From contig JANQLA010000502.1 of the NCBI GenBank assembly GCA_028280855.1, positions 1-44,877 of the forward strand: a stretch of DNA of 44,877 bases, in the 5' to 3' direction. How positions within the stretch are numbered: position 1 is the stretch's first letter; every line of letters starts with the position of its first letter. Source of the stretch: Melioribacteraceae bacterium (lineage in GTDB: Bacteria > Bacteroidota > Ignavibacteria > Ignavibacteriales > Melioribacteraceae). A model generated the notes under the pieces. It searched no databases, was not told where the DNA came from, and saw only the letters and a list, made by a program, of their open reading frames with translations. The position numbers and the translations under genes are program-made. Positions 34,201-42,384 of this stretch are shown here, one piece after another.

Positions 34201-36478
34201 TTGATGATGTATTATCCGTTCGATAATAGATATCAACAAAATCAAGATTACTTCCTCCCCATTCTATTGTTATATTTGGATTAGAAGAATCATCATAATA
34301 TGTATAGCTAACCGGTCCAAAATAATCGGTAATTTTAGGCGCTGTAGGATCAGTAATTTCAAATTCATCTGAAACAGCAGTAATATCTTCATTGTAATTA
34401 TATGTCATTCTGAATAGGCAATTAGTAGCATTTATTGCTGGTACACTCCATAAAACCGATCCATCTCCGGATGCGCCGTGATTTATAGCTGCTGTTGTCC
34501 AATTTATTCCACCATTAATTGAATATTCGTATTCAAAATCTGTTTCCGGGTAATCAGTTAAATTGCCATTAGGTACTGACCATGAAATATCTTTAAGCTG
34601 TCCCCCTGTTATTGGACTAGCTATTGCATAAAGCAGTATTTCATCTTCGAAAGGATTTGCAACTCCAAACTGATATAAATCGATGAAAATTTCTTTGTTG
34701 GTTAATGTTACATCTGTCGCTGTTATTTTAATTTTTGCCTGTTTTATTTCATTTTCATTGCTATTACTTCCATAAGTAATTTTTAGTATTCCTGCATTTG
34801 CACCTTCCCCATAGTCACCTTTAAGTTCTTCTTTTGTTAGGCCTGAGATATTATATCCACTAAGTATTTGAGCAGACCAATCTTTATCTTGTGAGCCTTC
34901 AATATTTACTTTAATGTATTCTGTACCTCCTTCGCCATATAAATGTTCTACTAATTTATCCGCCGATATAAATGAATCGCTATCTTTAGGGACAAAAACC
35001 TTTATTGCACCACTTGTGAATTCTAAAATCCCATTGTTTTTATTCAAAGAAGATGAATTATTAGAAGTGTATAATAATTGTTGAGGTAATGATCCGTAAC
35101 CAACCTTAATTGAGAAATAGTATGTACCGCCATCAAAAAAGGTAACAAAAACACTTTGCTTTAATTTACTTTTATCATCTGTGGATAGTTCTCCGGTGGA
35201 AACTGTATAATTAGTTGCTGGAATTGTCATATCCTTATCTTCAAATATCTCAATTTTTCTCCAGTCATGATCTTCTTGAGTTTTATCATAAAGTATAAAA
35301 CTCCTCCAATCGCTTATTTCTGTTCCTCCTAAATTATAAATGTCAAGTCTGGGTTTTGGAATTGCTATTTCTAGGTCATTAATTTCTTGAGAATTATTTT
35401 GAAAGTCTCTTACAAAGACATCCAGAATAACATTACCATCTAGTTGATTCAATAATGTATTATCAACATACCATCTAAAATATACTGTATGAGATCCGTC
35501 GGGACAACTATTGCAAAAACCTCTCGGATATATTCCAACTGATTTACTGTTATGTCCTTGATCATCGTCACTCGCAAATTTATCTCCACAGTTAATCTTT
35601 GGTGAATAAAAAACTTGATTTCTGAAGTTAATATGCTCATTTGCTGAAGGGTAATTCGGAGGGAAGTCAGGGTCTATTAACAGTTCGGTTTCATCCTTTC
35701 TAACACCATCAGCCCAGCCTTCCATGAAAACTTGAATTTGATCAAGATCTAATTCTTCATCATTGACTCTCACTCCAAATTCAAAATACCTACTACTACT
35801 TGGATTATGTGATCCTGTATTATCATCAACACTTAATTGTAAAATCTCACCGCCTGACATTTCTGTCCCTTCGCTTGATACTATTCTAGGTATTGGAGTA
35901 TAATTTGAATGTTGTCCCAGCACCCAGCCTGGGTGAATATTTTCTTGATTGAATTCCAATGGGTTTAGATTTAGATCGTTTTCACTATACCTAATATCCA
36001 AGTGAGGTACATAATTATCTAAATCCTTTATATACGCAATTGTTTCGCCTCTAGTAACACTTGTTTCAAGACCTTGATTTTTATTATTCTCAAATGTAGT
36101 TCTCAACGTCTCTAAAACATCAATATGAATATATTTTATATAAAACAACTCAAAATTCTCATCTACATATTCGATTATGATATTTTCCATATCACCATTT
36201 GTTGTACTTATATATCTTACAGTACCTTCTTCTATTGAATAAATTTCATCGTCAATATCACCGGAGATGTCTATCCCGGCATGAAAATCATAATTATAAT
36301 TGCTACTAGGATAATTCCCGCCACCTAAATTTCGAGGACCATATGCTGAGGAAAAATCATTATTTACTTTGTTTTCAACTGGGAACAAATAATCTTTCAA
36401 TTGAGGTTGTGCAAAAAGGTTTTCGTGAATAAAAAGAGTGAGTGTGAATAAAATGAAGATAGTTATTTTCTTAATCAT
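31262..36478 (-). CDS. T9SS-secreted multidomain protein with M23-like head and beta-helix
   Basis: This 1738-residue protein has a perfect AGGAGGTG site before the ATG and an ATGA overlap with the preceding gene. The signal peptide ends near HENLFAQ. Residues ~27-175 resemble an M23/LytM domain: FHAGIDISGDIDDEIYSIEE, EGTVRYI, YIHID, then PHLDIRY where the usual HxH motif reads HLD. Beta-sandwich modules follow, then a parallel beta-helix at ~940-1170 (STEGDDQLNYPFRSIDKPAR, IIVAPGTY, repeated GGG.. strands). Later comes a GECRGF module near 1568. The T9SS sorting domain (~1648-1738) has KQNYPNPFNPETTIEFAIPE and ends NQTNKMILLK. It may bind or cut peptidoglycan or act purely as a scaffold; loss of one His makes catalysis uncertain. 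Confidence 0.88.
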   Translation of the reverse strand: MIKKITIFILFTLTLFIHENLFAQPQLKDYLFPVENKVNNDFSSAYGPRNLGGGNYPSSNYNYDFHAGIDISGDIDDEIYSIEEGTVRYISTTNGDMENIIIEYVDENFELFYIKYIHIDVLETLRTTFENNKNQGLETSVTRGETIAYIKDLDNYVPHLDIRYSENDLNLNPLEFNQENIHPGWVLGQHSNYTPIPRIVSSEGTEMSGGEILQLSVDDNTGSHNPSSSRYFEFGVRVNDEELDLDQIQVFMEGWADGVRKDETELLIDPDFPPNYPSANEHINFRNQVFYSPKINCGDKFASDDDQGHNSKSVGIYPRGFCNSCPDGSHTVYFRWYVDNTLLNQLDGNVILDVFVRDFQNNSQEINDLEIAIPKPRLDIYNLGGTEISDWRSFILYDKTQEDHDWRKIEIFEDKDMTIPATNYTVSTGELSTDDKSKLKQSVFVTFFDGGTYYFSIKVGYGSLPQQLLYTSNNSSSLNKNNGILEFTSGAIKVFVPKDSDSFISADKLVEHLYGEGGTEYIKVNIEGSQDKDWSAQILSGYNISGLTKEELKGDYGEGANAGILKITYGSNSNENEIKQAKIKITATDVTLTNKEIFIDLYQFGVANPFEDEILLYAIASPITGGQLKDISWSVPNGNLTDYPETDFEYEYSINGGINWTTAAINHGASGDGSVLWSVPAINATNCLFRMTYNYNEDITAVSDEFEITDPTAPKITDYFGPVSYTYYDDSSNPNITIEWGGSNLDFVDIYYRTDNTSSNWIEIIKNKNVLSGTYNHSWTPPAFTENLYPESEIKIVGKKAGYGNVEKIGQFILLTKDPFIIVNNSLDGTIIEYTPGQPLPQRYLEWEIYNIASSENFKYDYSPDNGVTWKKLIDDAQGNNVGAPIGPKTNKRAPVIFGINSDESSVTKIRISLQSNTTIFDTNDGVFTVLNTAASPIHYVSTEGDDQLNYPFRSIDKPARTFEEAIKAAADGDKIIVAPGTYKYDLAGNDGENKTILVDKELIIESTEGAFNTIIDFYGSDNTSCIQINNSNAKIVGFTIMNGSGFRGAGAYLLNGGTLENCIIKENEGWLGGGIKMNGGKIINCLIMDNVGQYGGGVNLNNSGEIINCTIVNNGATLTADNNGGGVYVESGVVKNSIIYNNTAVQNTDLRHNIWFNSSFSNFYNVCTEDITGLPGSDNIQDDPLFIDTDNDNYRFLDESPCFNKGNNQFLYEQTDLEGKQRKRYGIIDIGAFETQITAPIIADFTLDPPKVPVNGQATLTCNLSQGDGVLTYDWIPASVPSDVTVTHNGNDNFVTISYNPSQPNNTLMKITEGFRVKCTVSNIEGTDESAGYPSLAQPSKTLQLEQGWNWVSLNLDVYNMSLDNLASGIPYYETNLIKNQTAFAQQMDDGNWLGSLKEFNNVELFMINIGEDYDLSYNGSYQLPSRVPIHLEKNWNWISYTSIYSADINFALGTQGFKNGDQIVCDNLTAEFNNSTLWAGTLTDLEPGKGYKIKVYSSKTFTYPDGPPPAALLRKTYNDSEIASNLEWHVNSREFEHRMFLVLEIINKENEINEEDLVASFFEGECRGFIKPVYLSQLDKNLFFVPVMSKEVEGEEIDVKYYSHNKDKVYRLNSSFEFSADSKLGSIEKPLKFNLEELIDESIPESYLLKQNYPNPFNPETTIEFAIPEDSRINLVVYNMLGQEVKTLVSESLSAGYHKRIWDGRDNSGKKVTSGIYLFRITSGEFNQTNKMILLK

Positions 36479-37779
36479 TTTTCACCTCCTTCTCTTATAG
36501 AGATAGTTTTTTCTACTTTATTTATTAATAAATTGCTATCGATAATAATTCTTTGAGAACCTCGATTGAGTGTAATAAATTTTTCGAATGATTCTTTAAG
36601 ATCAGAGTTTTCAAATTTCGTGATAGTTCCTACTTCAGAATCGATTATAGAAGTTCCGTTAATTTTTGAAAAAACTAATACATATCTTTTACCCAAATTT
36701 ATGATCTCTTTTAAATAGGGATAGCTAGATATTTCATCAATTTCTATATTATATATTTCATTACCATTTCTATTTATCTTGAGATAAATCAAATGATTGT
36801 TAGCTAGTTCTGAGTTACTATAACCTAGTAGATGAATGTCTTTATTTTCATCAACATAGATGTTCTTGAATTCATCCTCATTTTCCTTAATCAAAAAAGG
36901 ATAGCCATTATTCAATAGGAGAGTTTTTTCTAATTCTATGACATCATTTTGAATATTGTAAAGATATAAAGTCCCACGATCGGGAATAGTAATAGGGTTT
37001 TTAATAATGAATCTGTCTTGATATTTACTTTCTAATTGGCTGGAGTTGTATTTTTCCTTAATCAAACCCTTTCTTCTTTGTTTATATTCATCCTTTGCAA
37101 TTATTCCTTTGTTGTATTGTAAACCTAACTCTGTTAATTCATTATTGATTTTTTCTAGTTTCTTATTTATTGATTCTATTTCTCGTTTGTGTTCAGGGTT
37201 TGTGATCCACTTATTCTGGATAATTACTATTCTATCATTATCAAACCATTCGGTGTGGAGATGAGAGAATTTTTTTGACAGCAATATCTTTTCACCGCTT
37301 GTTACATCAATAATTTCTAATTCAGAAGAGCTATCGAGTGGATTTCCTCTTGTCATTATTTTCGAATTATCAGGTGATAATTCATAAAATTTAGCACTAG
37401 AATAATTTTCCCAAACCAATTCTCCAGTCATTATATTATAAGCCCTAATTTCATCTTTTCCTTTGTTTGCGAGTAGTTGATTTTTATAAGGATTATTTAC
37501 GATTATAATTAGATTATTTTCTTCGCTTACTACAATGTCTTTCACATAGCTCTCAAAACCATTTTTTGAAAATATTTCCAAACCATCATTATTGAAGACT
37601 TGAACTGTATTCTTGTTTGTTCTTTTGTTGTGAATATTAACGCTAATCAAACTTTTGGTTTTTGTTACTTCCTGGATTTTTTCATTTTCTCCAAAAGATA
37701 TAATTCTTTCTTTCTCTTGCCCCTTTACCTTATAAACCAGCAAAAGCACAAAAAATGTTAGTAAAAGTTTTTTAATCAT
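36475..37779 (-). CDS. Exported beta-propeller-like protein with coiled-coil insertion
   Basis: This 434-residue protein has a signal peptide (KKLLLTFFVLLLVYKVKGQE) and GGGAGA before the ATG. Short repeated strands such as AYNIMTGELVWENYSSAKFY, ELSPDNSKIMTRG and LEIIDVTSGEKILLSKKF look like WD40/PQQ-type propeller blades. A charged helical hairpin (NKKLEKINNELTELGLQYNK, then KDEYKQRRKGLIKEKYNS) interrupts the propeller near residues 205-245. There is no T9SS tail, so it probably stays in the periplasm. It is the first gene of the three-gene run and its stop overlaps the next start (ATGA), so stoichiometric production with the 1738-residue protein is likely. No named family is recognised. Confidence 0.72.
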   Translation of the reverse strand: MIKKLLLTFFVLLLVYKVKGQEKERIISFGENEKIQEVTKTKSLISVNIHNKRTNKNTVQVFNNDGLEIFSKNGFESYVKDIVVSEENNLIIIVNNPYKNQLLANKGKDEIRAYNIMTGELVWENYSSAKFYELSPDNSKIMTRGNPLDSSSELEIIDVTSGEKILLSKKFSHLHTEWFDNDRIVIIQNKWITNPEHKREIESINKKLEKINNELTELGLQYNKGIIAKDEYKQRRKGLIKEKYNSSQLESKYQDRFIIKNPITIPDRGTLYLYNIQNDVIELEKTLLLNNGYPFLIKENEDEFKNIYVDENKDIHLLGYSNSELANNHLIYLKINRNGNEIYNIEIDEISSYPYLKEIINLGKRYVLVFSKINGTSIIDSEVGTITKFENSDLKESFEKFITLNRGSQRIIIDSNLLINKVEKTISIREGGEK

Positions 37780-38115
37780 AGCTTTCTCCCTTAATTAAAA
37801 TATTATGACAATAAATGAATTCTTTTGTCTTTTTATTGAGCTAAAAAAGAAAAGCGATTAGCTCACTTGTTCCTGTTAGTTTTAGCAAGTTGATAAATGT
37901 GCAAAAATCAACCGATTATTATTCGTGGTTTCGTAATAGAACTATTTGTGTCTTTTTTTCTTTATATCGGAAAGCAGTTGGAATTGGACAGGATTTTATA
38001 ATTTTTTTAATCGGGCGTTTTTGTCGTAAAAATGCAGAAATGATGAATCTTTATTCGATTTTTTTCCGCTGACTTTTTATAGGGGAAAAATCTTTACAAA
38101 ATTGAATTTTTGCCT

Positions 38116-38133
38116 GTTTCCCATTTGGTAAAC
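38116..38133. promoter_or_regulatory. Palindromic operator-like site 1
   Basis: GTTTCCC-ATTT-GGTAAAC is an inverted repeat with one mismatch per half. It agrees with the site at 38200 in 15 of 18 positions. It lies about 340 bases upstream of the operon start codon. Confidence 0.4.
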
Positions 38134-38199
38134 TTTTTTAAGCGGCTAATTAGAATCAAATGGAGGGTTATTAAAAAGGAAGCCAGGTCATTTTTGAAA

Positions 38200-38217
38200 T
38201 TTACCCATATGGTAAAC
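38200..38217. promoter_or_regulatory. Palindromic operator-like site 2
   Basis: TTTACC-CATAT-GGTAAA is a perfect 6-bp inverted repeat around a 5-base centre, 84 bases from site 1, which is close to eight helical turns. Such spacing is typical of sites bound cooperatively or through a DNA loop. The binding protein is unknown. Confidence 0.4.
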
Positions 38218-38421
38218 ATATAACTTTCACTTGCTACCTGTGTGCATAAAGGCAGGTTTTAATAGTTACTCGCCGCTACCGGATTGCAAAAGTTTTGCGT
38301 GAAAGAGATGTTTCTTAGCAAATCTAATCTAAAGTCCGGCGGGTCATTAATCCTAATAAATAGCAAGACTGACAGGATTCCAAAGGGGAATCAATACCAT
38401 TCCGGCAACTCAGACAGATTG

Positions 38422-40245
38422 CTAATCCGTCGGAAGAGATGAGTTATCCTTAGACAAGTGTTTAAACCAGGTGTTATACAAGCCAAGCGACAATCCGAAT
38501 AAAACTACAAGTAAAACAAAGAATGCATTCCAGTTTTTCAAGATAAACGACATCCCGGTTAAAAATAAAACTATCTGCCAGGGCACTGCCATAGCAATAG
38601 AAGCAATATCTCTTCTGTTTTCCTTTTTAATCTCGGCAACTTTGCCTTTATCAAGCTTATCTTTTACGGGCTTCCAAAAGCCGAATGGACGAGTTATCGA
38701 ATAAAAGTTTTCGAGAATTTCATCCTTGGTTTTAGAGGTTACCAGGGTTCCGGCAACTAACGCAATAAACGACATTAACACAACAGCAAGAAATGTAAAG
38801 TATTCCGGCGAATTGGGTACCAGAAGTTTGTACACAATTGCGGTTAACATACCGCCGGCAACACCGGCCGCAAAGCCGTAACCGTTTAGGCGCCACCAAT
38901 ACCAGCGAACGAGCAGTGGAACAATCAATCCGCTACCAAGACCCATTGTGAGCCATCCCCAAATATCATTAATGCTTGTTATGTTAAGCGTCATTGCCAA
39001 ACCGATAGCAACCATAATAACCGATGACCACCGGCTCTGTTTAACGAGCTGCTTTTCCGTTGCATCGGGCTTAATGAACGCCTGGTAAATATCTTTTACC
39101 CAGTAAGCAGCCCCGGAATTTACTAGCGAATCAAAAGTAGACATCGCCGCTGCCATTAAGCCTGCAACCAGCAACCCTTTTAAACCGATTGGTACGAGCT
39201 CGTAAATAACAATCGGAAGAACCCTCTCGGGATCGGATATTACATTTCCGCTTGTTACCCCGTATGATACACCCATAATTGCAATAGCGGCAATGAACGG
39301 CCAGCGGAAGGATAAAAGGAAAGTCCAGAATAACGAAAGCAACCCGGCTTCACGGTCGCTTCGGGCAGCGAAGAATCTTTGCACCATGTATCCGCCCGTG
39401 CCGCCGCTGCCTTCAATAACCGTTTTTATCAAATAAAATATGATTGCAATTCCGAACAAGTTGTAAATTGAGTAAGCAGAGTTTTCGGGCAGACCTAACT
39501 CCCAATTCGGTAGCACGCTTGTCCAGGCATCCTTCGTTGTACTAATCGTCTCAAAACCTCCGTCAAGCAGCGGCATTGAGATTGAAAAGCTTTCAGGCAG
39601 TCCAAACTCAACCATTGAGATAAAACATATAACAACAATTGTCGCAAAAATTAACACTCCTTGAAACACATCTGTCCAAACGACACCGTGTAAGCCGCTA
39701 GCAACCGTATAAATCATAGCAAGACCAATCATAAGTACCGAAGCCCAAAACTCTTGAGGTAAACCCAGCCATTCGGGAAAACCTAAAAACTCCCCGATAA
39801 ACTTACCCGCGCCGTAAGCGAAGTAAGTTACAATTGCAATAGTAATAACGATGTTGGCAACGGCAGTTATGATTCTCGCAATATTTCCTTCGGTGCCTTC
39901 GCCAAATCGAAGCTTCATCCATTCCGCAAGTGTCATTACGTTCGAGCGCCTGTTCCACTTACCCATAAATATCATGAAGAAAGCCATTATCAAAACTATC
40001 CCGCCGCGCAGCTCAATAAAGAAACCGGATGCACCCAATGCGTAAATCATAGCAACATTAATCATCGTTCCGCTTACATCAAGATTGCTCGCCATGCCGG
40101 ACGCGCCCAAAGCCCACCATGGAATTTTGTTGCTGCCTAAAAAGTATGAATCAATACCGGCGGAAGCTTTCTTTTGAAAATACATACCTACACTCACCAT
40201 ACAGAGAAGGTAGATGATTACGATGGAATAGTCGAGGATAGTCAA
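38422..40245 (-). CDS. Sodium:solute symporter (SSS family)
   Basis: This 607-residue membrane protein with 13-14 helices starts at a TTG, the only start that keeps the expected first helix (TILDYSIVIIYLLCMVSVGM). Family features include YFLGSNKIPWWALGASGMAS near the N-terminus, where SSS proteins bind sodium and substrate. Others are TVASGLHGVVWTDVFQGVLI and GLLVAGLMAAAMSTFDSLVN, which holds the Ser-rich sodium site. The sequence type is closest to sugar or organic-acid SSS transporters of Bacteroidota. The substrate cannot be set from sequence. It is single, with the SDR gene divergent from it across a relic of another gene. Confidence 0.9.
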   Translation of the reverse strand: MTILDYSIVIIYLLCMVSVGMYFQKKASAGIDSYFLGSNKIPWWALGASGMASNLDVSGTMINVAMIYALGASGFFIELRGGIVLIMAFFMIFMGKWNRRSNVMTLAEWMKLRFGEGTEGNIARIITAVANIVITIAIVTYFAYGAGKFIGEFLGFPEWLGLPQEFWASVLMIGLAMIYTVASGLHGVVWTDVFQGVLIFATIVVICFISMVEFGLPESFSISMPLLDGGFETISTTKDAWTSVLPNWELGLPENSAYSIYNLFGIAIIFYLIKTVIEGSGGTGGYMVQRFFAARSDREAGLLSLFWTFLLSFRWPFIAAIAIMGVSYGVTSGNVISDPERVLPIVIYELVPIGLKGLLVAGLMAAAMSTFDSLVNSGAAYWVKDIYQAFIKPDATEKQLVKQSRWSSVIMVAIGLAMTLNITSINDIWGWLTMGLGSGLIVPLLVRWYWWRLNGYGFAAGVAGGMLTAIVYKLLVPNSPEYFTFLAVVLMSFIALVAGTLVTSKTKDEILENFYSITRPFGFWKPVKDKLDKGKVAEIKKENRRDIASIAMAVPWQIVLFLTGMSFILKNWNAFFVLLVVLFGLSLGLYNTWFKHLSKDNSSLPTD

Positions 40246-40269
40246 TATAGAAACCTATTTTAAAGTATG

Positions 40270-40395
40270 TTAAGGGATCTCAATTCTATTTATAACCGAA
40301 GCTCCAGTAGAAGTTATACTCCCAAGCTGCGCATCGCCTTTCCAATTAAGAACGGAAGCTCCGCTTAACTCAGCATCTATAACAACATTGGCAAA
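40270..40395 (-). pseudogene. Relic of a DUF2807 (head GIN domain) gene, C-terminal end only
   Basis: The minus strand encodes ANVVIDAELSGASVLNWKG, DAQLGSI and STGASVINRIEIP before a stop at 40270. The alternating GAS motifs and strand pattern match the C-terminal end of putative autotransporter-adhesin DUF2807 proteins. The rest of such a protein (over 150 residues) is missing, because the SDR gene takes over the upstream DNA on the other strand. It is best read as the remains of a gene broken by rearrangement. A chance match of a short stretch is possible. Confidence 0.5.
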
Positions 40396-40462
40396 TATAG
40401 TTTCGACTGAAATCAATCGAAAAATTTTCAGTAACTTCCATCCAAAAATATCCAGGTACATG

Positions 40463-41263
40463 ATGAATAACAAAACAATTCTTATAACCGGCGCTACTGA
40501 CGGTATTGGAAAACAAACCGCTTTTGACCTTGCCGAAAAAGGCTATTCCGTTATTGTACACGGCAGATCGGAAAACAAATGTGCTGATATTTTAAAATGG
40601 ATTAGAAACGAGACCGGGAATGAAAATATAAATTACGTCGTTTCCGATTTCTCGAAACTGAACGAGGTTAGAAAATTAGCAACAGAACTTAAACAACGCT
40701 TCGTGAAACTGGATGTCCTGCTGAACAACGCCGGTGTTTATATGAACGATTTCCTCTTAACCGGTGATGAGTTCGAAACAACATTCGCCGTGAATCACCT
40801 TGCCCCGTTTTTATTAACCAACCTTTTGCTCGATCAGATTGACAATGGCGGAAGAATTATAAATGTTAGCTCGATTGCGCACACGAGTGCAACTCTTGAC
40901 TGGGACAATCTTAACGCTGAAAAATATTTCGACGGCTACTATGCTTATGCTCTATCAAAGCTGGCAAATGTACTTTTCACGTACGAACTTGCCAAAAGAG
41001 TAGATGATAGAAACATCACTGTCAATGCTCTTCATCCCGGGGTAATAACAACGAAACTTCTGAAGGCCGGTTTTAATATGGAAGGCGCCGGTTTAAAAGA
41101 AGGCGCAGCCACATCTGTTTATCTAGCTTCATCGCCCGAAGTTGAAAATGTTACTTCAAAATACTTTGTCAAAAGTAAAGCTGTTGAATCATCGCCAATA
41201 AGCTATGTAAAAGAAAACCGCGAAAAAATGTGGGAAGTTTCGGAACAGATTTTTAATCTGTAA
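40463..41263 (+). CDS. Short-chain dehydrogenase/reductase (SDR)
   Basis: The start is placed at the second of two adjacent ATGs (40463), giving 266 residues and a 6-base gap to AGG. The Rossmann motif is TILITGATDGIGKQTAFDLA; LNNAGVYMNDF is the NNAG motif. The catalytic Ser lies in IINVSSIAHTSA, and the Tyr and Lys in YYAYALSKLANVLF. The ITVNALHPGVITTKLLKAG stretch is also typical. It resembles retinol-dehydrogenase-like SDRs, but the substrate is not set by sequence. It ends 4 bases before a 31-bp palindrome. Confidence 0.9.
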   Translation: MNNKTILITGATDGIGKQTAFDLAEKGYSVIVHGRSENKCADILKWIRNETGNENINYVVSDFSKLNEVRKLATELKQRFVKLDVLLNNAGVYMNDFLLTGDEFETTFAVNHLAPFLLTNLLLDQIDNGGRIINVSSIAHTSATLDWDNLNAEKYFDGYYAYALSKLANVLFTYELAKRVDDRNITVNALHPGVITTKLLKAGFNMEGAGLKEGAATSVYLASSPEVENVTSKYFVKSKAVESSPISYVKENREKMWEVSEQIFNL

Positions 41264-41266
41264 AGC

Positions 41267-41297
41267 TGTAGGGATCGCAAAGTTTGCGATCCCTACA
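41267..41297. repeat. 31-bp perfect palindrome (dispersed-repeat type)
   Basis: TGTAGGGATCGCAAA, a central G, and TTTGCGATCCCTACA form a 15-bp perfect stem. Neither strand has a T-run after it, so it is not a classical intrinsic terminator. It does lie between converging genes and could still stop or protect transcripts. Palindromes starting GTAGGG are dispersed repeats in many environmental bacteria, from memory. Confidence 0.7.
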
Positions 41298-41402
41298 TAA
41301 CATGAAATTCATATTCATCGCCCCGGTATGCAGGTTAATATTTTGAATATTATACCTCTCGCACATTTGTTGGGCGCGTTCAGTTACATTGTTTAGTGCT
41401 GT

Positions 41403-42290
41403 TTACCTCACTAACTCATTCAACTTTTCCAACGCTATTACGAAGCGTGGACCGGGACGAAAGTACAGGTCGGGATCGAGATAATATACCCTGCTATTTT
41501 TTATAGCGTCAACGTTTTTCCACTCGGGATAAAGTTCGGTTACGTTTACATTTTGTTTGTAGCTATGTTCGGTGTGCAATATTACCTGCGGATTTCTTTT
41601 TAATATTTCCTCCCGGCTTAAGAAAGGATAGTTCGCCTCCAAATCAGCCGTAATGTTTCGCAGGTTACAAAAGGAAAGAAACTCGTTTATAAATGTTGAT
41701 TTACCCGCCGCCATTATTGGCTGCAAACTAACCAAAAACATGGCAAGCATCGAGTCATGCTTTTCAGATAAGGATTTTATCGAATCAACTCTTGTATCCC
41801 ACTGCTCAATTTTTGACTCAATAACTTCATTTCGATTAAATATTTTTCCGAGGTCACGGAATGTTTTTTTTATCCCGGCATAAGTGCGCGGATTTGAAAT
41901 GAAAACTTTTAGTCCGAGTGATTTTATTTTATCGAATGTATCTTTAGTGTTGCCTTCCATAGTTATTAGAATTATACCGGGATTTAGCTTAAGCAGCAGC
42001 TCGTGATTAATGGAGAGCATATCGCCGACTTTTTGAATTGAATCAGATTCCGGCGGAAAGTTGCAGTACGTTGTGTTGCCGATTAATTTATCGCCAAGCT
42101 CAAGCTCGAATATCATTTCGGTTAGACTGGGGGCTAATGTAATTATTGTGCCGGGCGTTGTTTCAAATGAATGTTTGTAACCGAGATCATCCACAATTTC
42201 ATTTGGTTTACTTAGATTAACTTCCTGTTTTTGTGTGCATGCCCACAGTAATAAAACGGCCAACAAAAGTAAAATGACGTAATTCTTCAA
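41403..42290 (-). CDS. Cobalamin/iron-type substrate-binding lipoprotein (BtuF-like)
   Basis: The TTG at 42290 is chosen over a GTG eight codons upstream because GGAG lies 6 bases before it. The resulting 295-residue protein then starts with a compact lipoprotein signal (KNYVILLLLAVLLLWAC). The mature part has the helical-backbone metal-receptor fold: PGTIITLAPSLTEMIFELEL, GDKLIGNTTYCNFPPES, KVGDMLSINHELLLKLNPGI and ANYPFLSREEILKRNPQVIL. It ends in the DPDLYFRPGPRFVIALEKL region typical of BtuF-like proteins. It would capture cobalamin or an iron complex for an ABC importer, but no permease or ATPase is adjacent in the window. Confidence 0.85.
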   Translation of the reverse strand: MKNYVILLLLAVLLLWACTQKQEVNLSKPNEIVDDLGYKHSFETTPGTIITLAPSLTEMIFELELGDKLIGNTTYCNFPPESDSIQKVGDMLSINHELLLKLNPGIILITMEGNTKDTFDKIKSLGLKVFISNPRTYAGIKKTFRDLGKIFNRNEVIESKIEQWDTRVDSIKSLSEKHDSMLAMFLVSLQPIMAAGKSTFINEFLSFCNLRNITADLEANYPFLSREEILKRNPQVILHTEHSYKQNVNVTELYPEWKNVDAIKNSRVYYLDPDLYFRPGPRFVIALEKLNELVR

Positions 42291-42384
42291 CGGATTCTCC
42301 GAAATAGTCGACACAAAATTATTGAAATATAATTCGATATTTACATGAAGGGCGGCAAAATAAAACTGTAAAATAAAGAGTCAT

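Larger units (their letters stand above)
37780..38421. other. Long gene-free region upstream of the exported-protein operon
   Basis: This 642-base interval separates the operon start at 37779 from the symporter gene. No credible gene is seen. It contains two related palindromic sites (38116-38133 and 38200-38217) and a GCAAAA-G-TTTTGC palindrome at 38286-38298. A weak ACCTG/CAGGT hairpin followed by TTTT lies near 38235-38265. It probably holds the promoter and operators of the operon. Confidence 0.6.

Noticed and set aside
37890-38072. Open frame of 60 codons in the long region upstream of the surface operon
   Set aside because: No ribosome-binding site, no domain-like pattern, and many Phe/Arg residues typical of A/T-rich non-coding DNA.
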